From the NCBI GenBank assembly GCA_900544645.1, contig UQWG01000008.1, positions 1 through 54,755 on the forward strand: a stretch of 54,755 nt of DNA, written 5' to 3'. Below, piece after piece: positions 42,208 through 50,806 of this stretch. The notes beneath the pieces are model-generated. The model was given only the letters and a program-made list of their open reading frames with translations, did not search any database and had not been told where the DNA came from. Made by a program: the position numbers and the translations under genes. Position 1 is the stretch's first letter; every line of letters begins with the position of its first letter. The DNA comes from an uncultured Collinsella sp. (GTDB lineage: Bacteria > Actinomycetota > Coriobacteriia > Coriobacteriales > Coriobacteriaceae).

Positions 42208-43518
42208 ATGAGCCAGTTCATCAACAACCCCGAGCACACCTTTGGTTTCGATACCCTGCAGCTGCACGTTGGCCAGGAGAGCGCCGATCCTGCATCCGAC
42301 TCCCGCGCCGTGCCTATCTACCAGACCACGAGCTATGTGTTCCGCAACTCCCAGCACGCCGCCGACCGCTTTGGTCTTGCCGACGCCGGTAACATCTACG
42401 GCCGTCTGACCAACTCCACCCAGGGCGTCTTCGAGGACCGTATCGCCGCCCTCGAGGGTGGCGTGGCAGGTCTTGCCGTCGCCTCCGGTGCTGCTGCCAT
42501 CACCTATACCCTGCAGGCTCTTGCCCAGGCCGGTGACCACGTGGTGGCTCAGAAGACCATCTACGGTGGCTCCTACAACCTGCTGGAGCATACGCTCTCC
42601 CAGTTTGGCGTCGAGACCACGTTTGTCGATGCCCATAACCTTGAAGAGGTCGAGGGTGCCATCAAGGACAACACCACGGTCATCTATCTCGAGACGCTCG
42701 GCAACCCCAACTCCGACATCCCCAACATCGACGCCATCTCCGAGATCGCCAAGAAGCACGGTCTGCCGGTTGTCGTCGACAACACCTTCGGCACCCCGTA
42801 TCTGTTCCGTCCGCTGGAGCATGGTGCCAATATCGTCGTCCACTCCGCAACCAAGTTCATCGGCGGCCACGGTACCTCGCTGGGCGGTGTGATTGTCGAT
42901 GGCGGCAACTTTGACTGGAAGGCGAGCGGCAAGTATGCGCAGATCGCCGAGCCCAACCCCTCCTACCATGGCGTCTCGTTTGCCGAGGCTGCCGGCCCTG
43001 CCGCCTTCGCGACCTATGTCCGCGCCATCCTGCTGCGTGACGAGGGCGCCTGCATCAGCCCGTTCAACGCCTGGGTCCTGCTCCAGGGCACCGAGACCCT
43101 GTCGCTGCGCGTTGACCGTCATGTCGAGAACACCAAGAAGGTCGTTGAGTTCCTGGCTGGTGACAGCCATGTCGCCAAGGTGAACCACCCGAGCCTGTCT
43201 GAGCACCCCGATCACGAGCTCTATCAGAAGTACTTCCCCCGTGGCGGCGCCTCGATCTTTACCTTTGAGATTAAGGGTGGCCAGGAGGCAGCTTGGAAGT
43301 TCATCGATCATCTGCAGGTGTTCTCGCTGCTCGCCAACGTGGCCGACGTCAAGTCGCTCGTCGTGCACCCGGCTACCACCACGCACTCCCAGCTCTCTGC
43401 CGAGGAGCTCGCCGAGCAGAACATCACGCCCTCCACGATCCGTCTTTCCATCGGTACCGAGAACGCCGAGGATATCATTTGGGATCTGAAGCAGGCCTTC
43501 GCCGCGCTGGACGAGTAA
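42208..43518 (+). CDS. metY: O-acetylhomoserine sulfhydrylase (aminocarboxypropyltransferase)
   Basis: A 436-residue PLP enzyme of the Cys/Met-metabolism family that makes homocysteine from O-acetylhomoserine and sulfide, and sometimes cysteine. Motifs are GFDTLQLHVGQESADP, the N-terminal MetY type, PIYQTTSYVF, YGRLTNSTQGVFEDRIAALEGG, VVVDNTFGTPYLFRPLEHGANIVVHSATKFIGGHG (PLP Lys) and ATTTHSQLSAEELAEQNI. The ATG follows CAAGGAG. It stands alone, divergent from a LysR regulator and preceded by a leader ORF. Confidence 0.94.
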   Translation: MSQFINNPEHTFGFDTLQLHVGQESADPASDSRAVPIYQTTSYVFRNSQHAADRFGLADAGNIYGRLTNSTQGVFEDRIAALEGGVAGLAVASGAAAITYTLQALAQAGDHVVAQKTIYGGSYNLLEHTLSQFGVETTFVDAHNLEEVEGAIKDNTTVIYLETLGNPNSDIPNIDAISEIAKKHGLPVVVDNTFGTPYLFRPLEHGANIVVHSATKFIGGHGTSLGGVIVDGGNFDWKASGKYAQIAEPNPSYHGVSFAEAAGPAAFATYVRAILLRDEGACISPFNAWVLLQGTETLSLRVDRHVENTKKVVEFLAGDSHVAKVNHPSLSEHPDHELYQKYFPRGGASIFTFEIKGGQEAAWKFIDHLQVFSLLANVADVKSLVVHPATTTHSQLSAEELAEQNITPSTIRLSIGTENAEDIIWDLKQAFAALDE

Positions 43519-43578
43519 GGCGACTTGTGCAAGGACCCCTTGCGACTCGATAGGTATAACTGCATAAAATGCCTGCTC

Positions 43579-43619
43579 AAGGCGCCTGTACGAACAATGG
43601 TTGCACAGGCGCCTTTTTT
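43579..43619 (+). terminator. terminator after metY
   Basis: AAGGCGCCTGT and ACAGGCGCCTT form an 11-bp stem followed by TTTT. The next 210 bases up to the secreted-protein gene hold a GTTTTAC / GTAAAAC dyad (43701-43736) and possible promoter boxes (TTGACG at 43712; TACTAT at 43760), none certain. Confidence 0.9.
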
Positions 43620-43830
43620 GCATAGAGAGGGCGCAAAAACAGGGTTTTTGACACGCTTTATGCATTCGAGTTGTGGAAAACTCCTGTTGAGAGGATGTGA
43701 GTTTTACGCAATTGACGTGCGCCTTTTGAGTAAAACCGCAGGTCGCGATTTGCTCGGGGTACTATGCAGCGCGATCGAATCACACGCAGCTCAAACGCAG
43801 CAAAAACGCACTACGGAGGTTTCCAGCTAC

Positions 43831-44604
43831 ATGAGGATCGATTCACGAAAACCGAAAGCCGCCGCCCTTTCCGCCGCTCTGACCGTGGCACTTTTGGCGG
43901 GCGCCGGTGCAACTGATGCCCACGCGGCAACACTATCCGATACGGTTGGATCTACGCCGTCCGAGACGACGCTGGTACAGCCCGTTGACTATCGCGGCGA
44001 TGGTTATGGTTCCATGCAGGAGTGGAACGCCTCGATGGAGGCCAAGCGCGATTCCCTGGAGATGCGCGCTCAGATCATCATGAATATGTATGGCGACTAT
44101 GCCACCGATGACGAGCGCGCTGTGCTGCAGGGTTGCATCGACGGTGCGGGTAGCCTGTTGACGATGGGGGAGGTCGACGCCAAGTCGACCGAGCTCGATG
44201 AGCTGCGCACTGCGCTTGAGGATGCCAAGCGCGAAGCGCTCGAGGCTGCCGCCGAGGCGGAGGCTGCCGAGGTCGCCCAGGCTTCGTACTACAACGCCGG
44301 TTACACTCCGTCCTACGCGTCTGCCGCGTCCTACGCGAACGGATCGGGCCTGACGCGCTCTGCGGGTGTCAATAACTACAACGGGCGCCGCGAGACCTAT
44401 TACAGCAGCAATGTGCTTTATCACTATCGCACGGGCGAATGGACTCAGGATTCTGAGGGCTTTTGGCGCGATTCCGACGGCTATTACGTTGTTGCCGCGG
44501 GCGATATGGCCCAGGGCTCGACCTTTACGGGCTCCAAGGGTGATTGCAAGGTCTATGACTCCGGCTGCGCTGCCGGAACCACCGACTACTACACTGGCTG
44601 GTAA
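43831..44604 (+). CDS. secreted protein with coiled coil and beta-barrel-like C-terminal domain
   Basis: A 257-residue exported protein. A signal peptide (KPKAAALSAALTVALLAGAGATDAHAA) probably ends near residue 33. A charged helical region follows (about 65-150), including an Ala/Glu-rich coiled coil (ALEDAKREALEAAAEAEAAE). A Tyr/Ser/Ala-rich linker leads to a C-terminal domain ending YYVVAAGDMAQGSTF...KVYDSGCAAGTTDYYTGW, which resembles the double-psi-barrel/3D-type domains of cell-wall-associated proteins. No catalytic motif is sure. ATG 43831 follows ACGGAGG. Confidence 0.75.
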   Translation: MRIDSRKPKAAALSAALTVALLAGAGATDAHAATLSDTVGSTPSETTLVQPVDYRGDGYGSMQEWNASMEAKRDSLEMRAQIIMNMYGDYATDDERAVLQGCIDGAGSLLTMGEVDAKSTELDELRTALEDAKREALEAAAEAEAAEVAQASYYNAGYTPSYASAASYANGSGLTRSAGVNNYNGRRETYYSSNVLYHYRTGEWTQDSEGFWRDSDGYYVVAAGDMAQGSTFTGSKGDCKVYDSGCAAGTTDYYTGW

Positions 44605-44631
44605 TTTTTCTGCATCACGGATATTTGGCGG

Positions 44632-44677
44632 ACGGGCGTCTTTACCGAGCTTTAGGGCAACGTAAGGACGCCCGTTC
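44632..44677 (+). terminator. terminator after secreted-protein gene
   Basis: ACGGGCGTCTTTAC and GTAAGGACGCCCGT form a 14-bp stem with one G-T pair, followed by TCT. Confidence 0.75.
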
Positions 44678-44790
44678 TATGTATGCGTTTGAGTTAACAG
44701 AGCCCTTACCGTGGCGGTACGCTGGGCGTATGGATGCGGGGCACACTGGTTCTTGAGAAATAAGGTCTTTCTCTTGGAGGAAGTGGTCTT

Positions 44791-44997
44791 GTGAATGCTC
44801 GAGATATTGCCGTTGCCGCCGTCGCGTTGATGCTTGGCTGCCTTGGTCCCACGGCCGCGCTCGTCGCGGGCATGCAGGGGACATGCGGGGCTGCTCCTAT
44901 CGTGGTCGGCGCGCTGATCGCGGCCACGCTGCTGGGAAGCGCAGGCGTGGTTCTTTGCCGCGACGATGAGGACGAGGTGCCGGGGTCGCAACGCTAA
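44791..44997 (+). CDS. small two-helix membrane protein
   Basis: A 68-residue ORF from GTG with CTTGGAGGAAG upstream. It has two hydrophobic segments (about 5-27 and 33-56) separated by a short Gly/Cys loop, then an acidic tail DDEDEVPGSQR. I do not recognise a family. The strong ribosome site, codon use like the neighbours and flanking terminators support a real gene. Confidence 0.6.
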   Translation: MNARDIAVAAVALMLGCLGPTAALVAGMQGTCGAAPIVVGALIAATLLGSAGVVLCRDDEDEVPGSQR

Positions 44998-45038
44998 CTG
45001 TTGTGAGATCGGCCGCCGGTCATAGACGAAGATGAAGG

Positions 45039-45073
45039 CCGCCGCAGGGGAAAGGTTCCCTTGCGGCGGTTTT
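45039..45073. terminator. terminator between convergent small membrane gene and panE
   Basis: CCGCCGCAGGGGAA pairs with TTCCCTTGCGGCGG (one mismatch) and is followed by TTTT on the plus strand. It probably serves the plus-strand gene, possibly both. Confidence 0.8.
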
Positions 45074-45106
45074 GCTGTTAAGGCTGTTGAATGCGGCGCG
45101 TTGGCG

Positions 45107-46021
45107 CTACCAGCTTTTCTCGATATCGCGGATGCGCCGATAGAGCCACTCGTTTTGCGGTGCCTGGATATCGTGTTTGGCTGCGAGGCGGCAGATGGTG
45201 CCCGCGAACTCATCAACCTCGGTTTTGCGCCTTGCGATGCGGTCTTGAGCCATCGAGGGCATACCGGCGGGGTCGATTCCCTCGATGAGGTGCACCATTT
45301 GCGTCAGGTCTGCCTCGGTCAGTTCAACGCCCTCGGCGTTGGCGACCGCAAGCGTTTCGCGCATGGCGGAAACAAAGCAGCGACGCTGCTCGGAGCCCGG
45401 CTCCGTGGCGCTTCCGTAGGTCCCGCCGTAGGCCATGCAGGTCTGGTTGATGCCGTCGTTGAGCATGAGTTTGGCCCACATGCGGTGGGCGATGTCGTCC
45501 TCGACGGTATGGGCGATGCCGCAGCGCGTATAGAGCTCGTCGATCGCGGTGATGGTTGCGGGGTTCGTGCCGGCCGCCGCGCCAAAGCGGATTTCGCCCG
45601 CATTGGTAAAGGTGAGCGCGCCGTTGAGAAACACGGCGTCCATGCCCTGGCAGATACCAAGAACGGTATGCTCCCAGCCAAAGCGTTCGGCAATCTTTTG
45701 CTCGCTCGTAATGCCGTTGCACAGCGAGGCGATGAGCGTGTTGGGTCCCACGACGCGCTCCATAGTCTTGAGTGCTTGGTCGAGACCGGTGGTCTTGACT
45801 GTCAGGATGACCAGATCGGCGGGCGTCGCCTCGCTGGCACGGACGGACGTGAGATCGCAGGGCTTGCCGTTGACGGTGAGCGCGTCGTTCGCATGACGCT
45901 CAAAACGGGCATCATCCATGACGTATTCGACGGCGTCGTTGCCGAGCGCCCGGGCGATCATGCTGCCGTAGAGCAGGCCGACGCCGCCCTTGCCGATAAA
46001 GGCGACCTTGTTGATCTGCAT
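45107..46021 (-). CDS. panE: 2-dehydropantoate 2-reductase family protein
   Basis: A 304-residue ketopantoate-reductase-fold NADPH enzyme. The Rossmann motif is VAFIGKGGVGLLYG. LVILTVKTTGLDQAL and SLCNGITSEQKIAERFG hold the active-site region (catalytic Lys typically in the C-terminal domain, here AHRMWAKLMLNDGINQTCMAYG). It would make pantoate for coenzyme A, though the family contains paralogues of other function. Start at 46021 is preferred over 46030 because GGGGAG then has 9-nt spacing instead of none. Confidence 0.85.
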   Translation of the reverse strand: MQINKVAFIGKGGVGLLYGSMIARALGNDAVEYVMDDARFERHANDALTVNGKPCDLTSVRASEATPADLVILTVKTTGLDQALKTMERVVGPNTLIASLCNGITSEQKIAERFGWEHTVLGICQGMDAVFLNGALTFTNAGEIRFGAAAGTNPATITAIDELYTRCGIAHTVEDDIAHRMWAKLMLNDGINQTCMAYGGTYGSATEPGSEQRRCFVSAMRETLAVANAEGVELTEADLTQMVHLIEGIDPAGMPSMAQDRIARRKTEVDEFAGTICRLAAKHDIQAPQNEWLYRRIRDIEKSW

Positions 46022-46040
46022 GTGAATCATCTCCCCATGT

Positions 46041-46066
46041 AAAAGGCGCCCGCGTAAGGGGCGCCT
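46041..46066 (-). terminator. terminator-like hairpin in the panE leader
   Basis: On the minus strand AGGCGCC-CCTTACGCG-GGCGCCT is followed by TTTTAC, and the panE ribosome site GGGGAG begins only a few bases later. A terminator directly before the gene it faces suggests attenuation, or it may end an unseen upstream transcript. Confidence 0.55.
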
Positions 46067-46347
46067 GATGGATTGTATGCTGCCAGGGTGATTGGTGGGT
46101 GCGCGGGGCGGCTGTTATGAAAAAGAAACTATTGCGCTGTGCGCTTATGCCACGGGGCAGACCGCAAAGACATGCGCGTGGGCATGGGCGACTCCTTTCA
46201 TCGGGCTTTTTGCTGATGTTAAAGCGGTGCCGTGACGGCTCGATTTCTGCTACGTTACGATACGTTCTCGATTACGATTCCACGATGTTTCGGCCGCGTG
46301 ACCATTGTGTTTCGCCTTGCCGAGCGCTGATGGCGAAGGGAGGGTCC
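46067..46347. other. divergent intergenic region panE / aldo-keto reductase
   Basis: No gene is supported. A frame from ATG at about 46117 (MKKKLLRCALMPRGRPQRHA) runs in frame into the aldo/keto reductase, but its composition is basic and non-coding in style and it lacks a ribosome site. The region probably contains the two divergent promoters; no clear boxes are seen. Confidence 0.35.
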
Positions 46348-47535
46348 GTGCAGTACCGCGTTGACCCCAAAAGTGGTAACCAAATATCTGCTCTGGGTCT
46401 GGGCTGCATGAGGTTTCCCGGTGCGCCGGGACACCCGGATGCGAAGACAGCCGATGCCATCATTTCCCGTGCGGTGGAGCAGGGGATTAACTACCTGGAC
46501 ACGGCCTATCTCTATCCCGGCAACGAGGCTTGCGTGGGCGCTTCGCTTGAGCGCCTGGGCCTACGCGACCAGGTTTTGCTCGCGACCAAGCTGCCGCACG
46601 CCTCGTGCAAGTGCGCGGAGGATTTCGACCGTTTCTTTGATGAGCAGCTGCGCCGCCTGCGGACTGACCATATCGACTACTACCTCATGCACAACATCAC
46701 CTCGCCCGCGCAGTGGGAGCGCGTGGCAGCGTTGGGTATCGAGGACTGGATTGCGCACCAAAAGGTTGTGGGGCGTATTCGCCAGATAGGTTTTTCGTAC
46801 CACGGCAGTGCGGCAGACTTCCTCACGATGCTTGACGCGTATGACTGGGACTTTTGCCAGATCCAGTACAACTACGCTGGAGAGCGCTACCAAGCGGGAA
46901 CGGCGGGACTCATGGCAGCTGCCGAGCGCGGGCTCGCGGTGTTTGTGATGGAACCGCTTTTGGGTGGACGCCTGGCGGGCAAACTGCCTCCGCGTGCCCG
47001 CGCCGTATTCGATGGCGTACGCGATCCGTACCTGAAGACGCCGGCTGCTTGGGGCCTTTCGTGGGTGTGGAATCATCCTCAGGTCACGATGCTGCTATCG
47101 GGTATGACCGATACCGCGCAGGTGGACGAGAACGCGGCATTGGCGGATCGCGCACTGCCGGATTCGATGACAGCTACTCAGCTCGATACCATCGCACGTG
47201 TGCTGGGAGAGTTTGAGAAATCGAATCGCGTGCCCTGTACGGGGTGCGGCTACTGCATGCCGTGCCCCAAGGGTATCAATATTCCCGGCTGCTTTGGCGC
47301 CTACAACGCGAGCTACGCGCATAGTTGGTTTACGGGGCTGTCTCAATACTTTACGGCGAGCGCGGTGCGGACGAACGAGCCCAAACTGGTGAGCAATTGC
47401 GTCAAGTGCGGCAGATGCGCGCGTCACTGCCCACAGCACATCGATATTCCCGAGCGTCTCGACGATGTGCGCCGACGTTTCCAGCCTGGGCCCGTAACGG
47501 CCGCGCTTAAAGCCTTTTGCAAAACGCGCCTCTGA
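46348..47535 (+). CDS. aldo/keto reductase with C-terminal ferredoxin-like domain
   Basis: A 395-residue protein. Residues 1-290 form an aldo/keto reductase barrel (ALGLGCMRFPG, YLDTAYLYPGNE, the catalytic-Lys region LLATKLPHA, and YYLMHNI). The C-terminal 100 residues carry two cysteine clusters, CTGCGYCMPCPKG and CVKCGRCARHCPQHI, expected to bind [4Fe-4S]. Such fusions are common in anaerobes and may couple reduction to ferredoxin. GTG 46348 follows GAAGGGAGGG; ATG 46330 is an alternative. The stop lies inside a conserved hairpin repeat. Confidence 0.88.
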   Translation: MQYRVDPKSGNQISALGLGCMRFPGAPGHPDAKTADAIISRAVEQGINYLDTAYLYPGNEACVGASLERLGLRDQVLLATKLPHASCKCAEDFDRFFDEQLRRLRTDHIDYYLMHNITSPAQWERVAALGIEDWIAHQKVVGRIRQIGFSYHGSAADFLTMLDAYDWDFCQIQYNYAGERYQAGTAGLMAAAERGLAVFVMEPLLGGRLAGKLPPRARAVFDGVRDPYLKTPAAWGLSWVWNHPQVTMLLSGMTDTAQVDENAALADRALPDSMTATQLDTIARVLGEFEKSNRVPCTGCGYCMPCPKGINIPGCFGAYNASYAHSWFTGLSQYFTASAVRTNEPKLVSNCVKCGRCARHCPQHIDIPERLDDVRRRFQPGPVTAALKAFCKTRL

Positions 47536-47617
47536 TGCCCCTTTTATAACTTGCGGTGGAATAGTTCCTGTTTGCGGCAGAATAGGGGCCAAACAGGAAC
47601 TATTCCACCGCAACTGA
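47530..47617 (+). repeat. 88-nt hairpin repeat B1
   Basis: Its first 34 nt are identical to those of the 88-nt element at 48711. A perfect 24-bp stem joins 47551-47574 and 47590-47613, with a 15-nt loop CGGCAGAATAGGGGC. The element includes the stop codon of the preceding gene and ends just before the AAGGGGG ribosome site of the next. Confidence 0.85.
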
Positions 47618-47628
47618 AGGGGGCTGTC

Positions 47629-48648
47629 GTGGGCCATCGGGATTCATGTGATGATTTGCGTGAGGTTCGTTGGGGCGTTTTGGGCGCTGGGCGCATTTCG
47701 CATCGATTTGCATCGTCGCTCAAGGAGGTGGACGGGGCACGGCTTGTGGCTGCCGCCGGTCGCACTCCTTCGCATGTTGAGGAGTTTTGCAGGGCGTTTT
47801 CGATTGATGCCGCGCACAGTTATGCCACAGCTGACGATAACGGCGATGCGGCTTATGATGCGTTGATTGCCGACCCCGATGTCGACGTAATCTACTTGGC
47901 TCTTCCACATGGCATGCATGCGCATTGGGTCTGTCGGGCACTGCGCGCGGGAAAGGCCGTGCTGTGCGAAAAGCCGGCCGTTTTGAATGAAGAAGAGGCT
48001 CTCTCGATTGCCTCCACCTCTCGCGAGCGCGGCGTGCTGTTTATGGAGGCGATGAAAAATCGGTTTTGTCCGATGCGTACTCGCGTGAAGGGCTTGCTTG
48101 CGTCGGGCGAGCTCGGCCGTATCGTCTCGATTGAAAGCGTGCAAAAACTCGATTATGGTGAGCCCCCTTCGAGTTATCTGCTCGACCCGTTGCAGGGTGG
48201 CTGTCTATATGACATGGGCTGCTATGCAGTCGGTTGGTTTGAGGATTTGCTCGCGGGCGCGTGCGAGGTTTCGTCCCGTGAAGTTCGCTGGCGTGACGTA
48301 TCGGTCGGTCGCGTGGATTGGGCCGATGAGATCCATATGAGCGTCGGCGGCATACCCATTCATATGGCGTGCGACGGCAAAGCAGCATATGAAAGCCGCT
48401 TAACGATTGCCTGTGAGCGGGGCTCGTTGGAAATCGAGCGCCTCCATCGCCCCGAGCTCGCCCATGTGAAGTACTCCGACGGACGAATGCTCGAAATAAA
48501 TGCCCCGTTTGAGGTCGATGATTTCTACGGCGAAATCCAGCATGCGACCCAGCTCATTCAGGCGGGGAAACTCGAGAGTCCCGTCATGCCCCTTGCCGCC
48601 ACGCAGCGCTGTGCACACATCATCGATGCGATTCGTCTAGCCCTCTAG
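47629..48648 (+). CDS. Gfo/Idh/MocA-family oxidoreductase (second copy)
   Basis: A 339-residue NAD(P)-binding dehydrogenase. It has Rossmann motif VLGAGRISHRFASSL, VIYLALPHGMHAHWVCRALRAGKAVLCEKPAVLNEEEA with the catalytic-region EKP, and a C-terminal domain with CLYDMGCYAVGWFEDLL. The form is close to trans-1,2-dihydrobenzene-1,2-diol-dehydrogenase-like and sugar dehydrogenases; the substrate is unknown. GTG 47629 follows AAGGGGG by 5 nt; earlier in-frame codons fall in the B1 hairpin. It is the only gene between the two B repeats. Confidence 0.87.
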   Translation: MGHRDSCDDLREVRWGVLGAGRISHRFASSLKEVDGARLVAAAGRTPSHVEEFCRAFSIDAAHSYATADDNGDAAYDALIADPDVDVIYLALPHGMHAHWVCRALRAGKAVLCEKPAVLNEEEALSIASTSRERGVLFMEAMKNRFCPMRTRVKGLLASGELGRIVSIESVQKLDYGEPPSSYLLDPLQGGCLYDMGCYAVGWFEDLLAGACEVSSREVRWRDVSVGRVDWADEIHMSVGGIPIHMACDGKAAYESRLTIACERGSLEIERLHRPELAHVKYSDGRMLEINAPFEVDDFYGEIQHATQLIQAGKLESPVMPLAATQRCAHIIDAIRLAL

Positions 48649-48710
48649 GACTTGGCGCTGACGCGTAGGGGATCATGACGCCGGCGCCCGTGGTGCCTGG
48701 CGGCCCACAT

Positions 48711-48798
48711 CTCTGATGCCCCTTTTATAACTTGCGGTGGAATACGGTCTGTTTGCGCCAAAATAAGGCACCAATAGACCGTATTTCACCGCAACTGA
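48711..48798 (+). repeat. 88-nt hairpin repeat B2
   Basis: It has the same length and the same first 34 nt as B1. The stem 48732-48750 with 48776-48794 is 19 bp with one G-T pair. The mid-stem differs from B1 on both strands in a compensatory way (GTTCC/GGAAC in B1, CGGTCT/AGACCG here). It ends 16 nt before the nfo start codon. Confidence 0.85.
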
Positions 48799-48814
48799 TG
48801 AGGGGGAGCTGGAG

Positions 48815-49681
48815 ATGCTGACGATTGGGTGTCATCTTTCGACGACGAAGGGCTATCGGGCGATGGGGGAGACGGCGCTATCCATTGGCGCCAATACCTT
48901 TGCATTCTTTACGCGTAACCCGCGCGGCGGCAAGGCGAAAGATCTTGACATGGATGACGTGGCGGCCCTGCGCGAGCTTATGGAGCAAAACGACTTTGGC
49001 CCGCTCGTGGCTCATGCCCCGTATACCTACAACCCTTGCTCGGCCAAAGAGCGGGCGCGCGAGTTTGCCCTGGAGGCCATGGCAGAGGACCTGCGGCGCA
49101 TGGAGGCGCTGCCCGGCAACTACTACAACTTCCATCCCGGTGCGCATGTGGGGCAGGGCTCCGACGCCGGCATTCAGATGATCGTCGACACCCTGTGTCA
49201 GGTGATGCTTGAGGGCCAGCAGACGACGGTGCTGCTCGAGACCATGGCCGGCAAGGGCACCGAGCTGGGCCGCAGCTTTGAGGAACTGGCGCTCATCATT
49301 GAGGGCGTTGCCGACAAACGCCCCGAGCTGTCGGCCAAGTTGGGCGTTTGCCTGGACACCTGCCATGTGAATGACGCCGGCTACGACATCATCCATGATC
49401 TGGACGGCGTACTCGACGAGTTCGACCGCGTGGTGGGTATCGACCGCTTGCATGCCGTACATATCAATGATTCCAAGAACCCCTGCGGCGCCCATAAGGA
49501 CCGCCACGAGTGCATCGGTAAGGGCTACCTTGGCAGCGAGGAGTTTGGCGGCGGTATGCAGGTTATGCAGAATATTGTATCGAATAGCCGCTTGCGCGCA
49601 TTGCCATTCATTTTGGAGACACCGAACGAACTTGCAGGTTATGCGGCTGAAATCAAACTGTTAAGGTTGTTGCAGCAGTAA
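48815..49681 (+). CDS. nfo: deoxyribonuclease IV (AP endonuclease)
   Basis: A 288-residue TIM-barrel endonuclease of base-excision repair. Three-zinc site motifs are visible: NFHPGAHVGQGSDAG, LLETMAGKGTELG, GVCLDTCHVNDAGYD and HINDSKNPCGAHKDRHECIGKGYLG. The length is normal. GAGGGGGAGCTGGAG supplies the ribosome site, immediately after repeat B2. Confidence 0.95.
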   Translation: MLTIGCHLSTTKGYRAMGETALSIGANTFAFFTRNPRGGKAKDLDMDDVAALRELMEQNDFGPLVAHAPYTYNPCSAKERAREFALEAMAEDLRRMEALPGNYYNFHPGAHVGQGSDAGIQMIVDTLCQVMLEGQQTTVLLETMAGKGTELGRSFEELALIIEGVADKRPELSAKLGVCLDTCHVNDAGYDIIHDLDGVLDEFDRVVGIDRLHAVHINDSKNPCGAHKDRHECIGKGYLGSEEFGGGMQVMQNIVSNSRLRALPFILETPNELAGYAAEIKLLRLLQQ

Positions 49682-49742
49682 TGACTGTCACAAAGTGGAG
49701 TGTTCCATTCACGTTATGGGTTTGTTTCAATCAGTTTTCTAA

Positions 49743-49771
49743 TTGCAGATTCTCCCAAGCGGGTGCATAAT
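49743..49771 (+). promoter_or_regulatory. promoter of the amino-acid ABC operon
   Basis: TTGCAG (49743-49748), a 17-nt spacer and CATAAT (49766-49771). The leader holds a small GACCTC...GAGGTC stem (49789-49810) just upstream of the GGAAGGAG ribosome site. Confidence 0.65.
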
Positions 49772-49828
49772 AGCCATCAGTTTTTGCAGACCTCTGAATC
49801 AAACGAGGTCACCGGAAGGAGACTGATT

Positions 49829-50689
49829 ATGAAGCTCAAGAAGCTTGGCGCATTTGCCGCCACGGGCGCCATGGCGCTCGCCCTCGCACTGACGGGCTGT
49901 GGCTCGTCCAACGCCACCTCTGGTTCTGATGCCGGTTCCAGCAGCTCTGACGACGCTAAGGTCGAGAAGGTCGACGGCTCCAAGGAGTACGCGCTCGTCA
50001 AGGACGGTACGCTGACCGTCGGCACCTCTGCCGAGTACGCTCCGTTTGAGTACAAGGATGACAACGGCGATTATCAGGGCTTTGACCTTGAGCTTATCAA
50101 GGCTATCGGCGACAAGCTGGGCCTGGATGTCGAGTACTTCAACAATGACTTTGACACGCTCGTCCCCGGCGTCGCTTCGGGCGCCAAGTACGACGTTTCC
50201 ATCGCGGCTATCACCGACACGCCCGAGCGTGAGAAGGAAGTCACCTTCTCCGATTCCTACTACATGGACGATCAGGCCATCGTGACCAAGGTCGATAACA
50301 CCGACATCACGGCCGATAACTACAGCGAGAAGCTCAACAACGCCGACGCTACCATCATCGTCCAGTCCGGTTCGACCGCCGAGGCCTTTGCCCAGGAGAA
50401 CTTCCCCAAGGCCAAGATCGTCCCCTACAAGGACGCCACCGAGTGCTTCAGCGCCCTGCAGTCCGATAAGGGTGACGCCGTAGTCACCAACCGCTCCGTT
50501 GCCAGCCAGCTGACCGCCGAGCAGTTCAACACCTGCCAGACCATCAAGCAGGTCAGCACCGGCGAGGAGTACGCCATCGCCATCAACCAGGGCAACACCA
50601 AGCTCAAGGACGACATCAACCAGGCCATCAAGGACCTGACCGACGACGGTACCGTCGACGCCCTCATGGCTAAGTACAACATCAAGTAA
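49829..50689 (+). CDS. polar amino-acid ABC transporter substrate-binding lipoprotein
   Basis: A 286-residue family-3 binding protein. The lipoprotein signal ends in LTGC (Cys24), followed by a Ser/Gly/Asp linker. The mature protein has LTVGTSAEYAPFEYKDDNGDYQGFDLELIKAIGDKLG, DFDTLVPGVASGAKYDVSIAAITDTPEREKEVTFS and the C-terminal EYAIAINQGNTKLKDDINQAI. It probably binds Gln, Arg, His or another polar amino acid; the specificity is not readable. It is the first gene of the permease-ATPase operon. Confidence 0.92.
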   Translation: MKLKKLGAFAATGAMALALALTGCGSSNATSGSDAGSSSSDDAKVEKVDGSKEYALVKDGTLTVGTSAEYAPFEYKDDNGDYQGFDLELIKAIGDKLGLDVEYFNNDFDTLVPGVASGAKYDVSIAAITDTPEREKEVTFSDSYYMDDQAIVTKVDNTDITADNYSEKLNNADATIIVQSGSTAEAFAQENFPKAKIVPYKDATECFSALQSDKGDAVVTNRSVASQLTAEQFNTCQTIKQVSTGEEYAIAINQGNTKLKDDINQAIKDLTDDGTVDALMAKYNIK

Positions 50690-50710
50690 AATAGTCACTT
50701 GATTGCGCGC

Positions 50711-50741
50711 GGGCCCTTTCCGTTTTGCGGAGAGGGCCTTT
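50711..50741 (+). terminator. hairpin between binding-protein and permease genes
   Basis: GGCCCT (50712-50717) pairs with AGGGCC (50733-50738) and CCG with CGG inside; a short TTT follows. It probably lowers downstream expression relative to the binding protein. Confidence 0.65.
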
Positions 50742-50806
50742 GCGCTTCTCTTGACGGAGAGCGTTTCCGTCTTGTTTTGCCGGCAACTTCTACGATAGGA
50801 GCCACC

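Noticed and set aside
46099..46347. An upstream extension of the aldo/keto reductase beginning near MKKKLLRC
   Set aside because: The family starts at about VQYRVDPKSGN, a strong ribosome site lies just before GTG 46348, and the extension has basic, non-coding-like composition.
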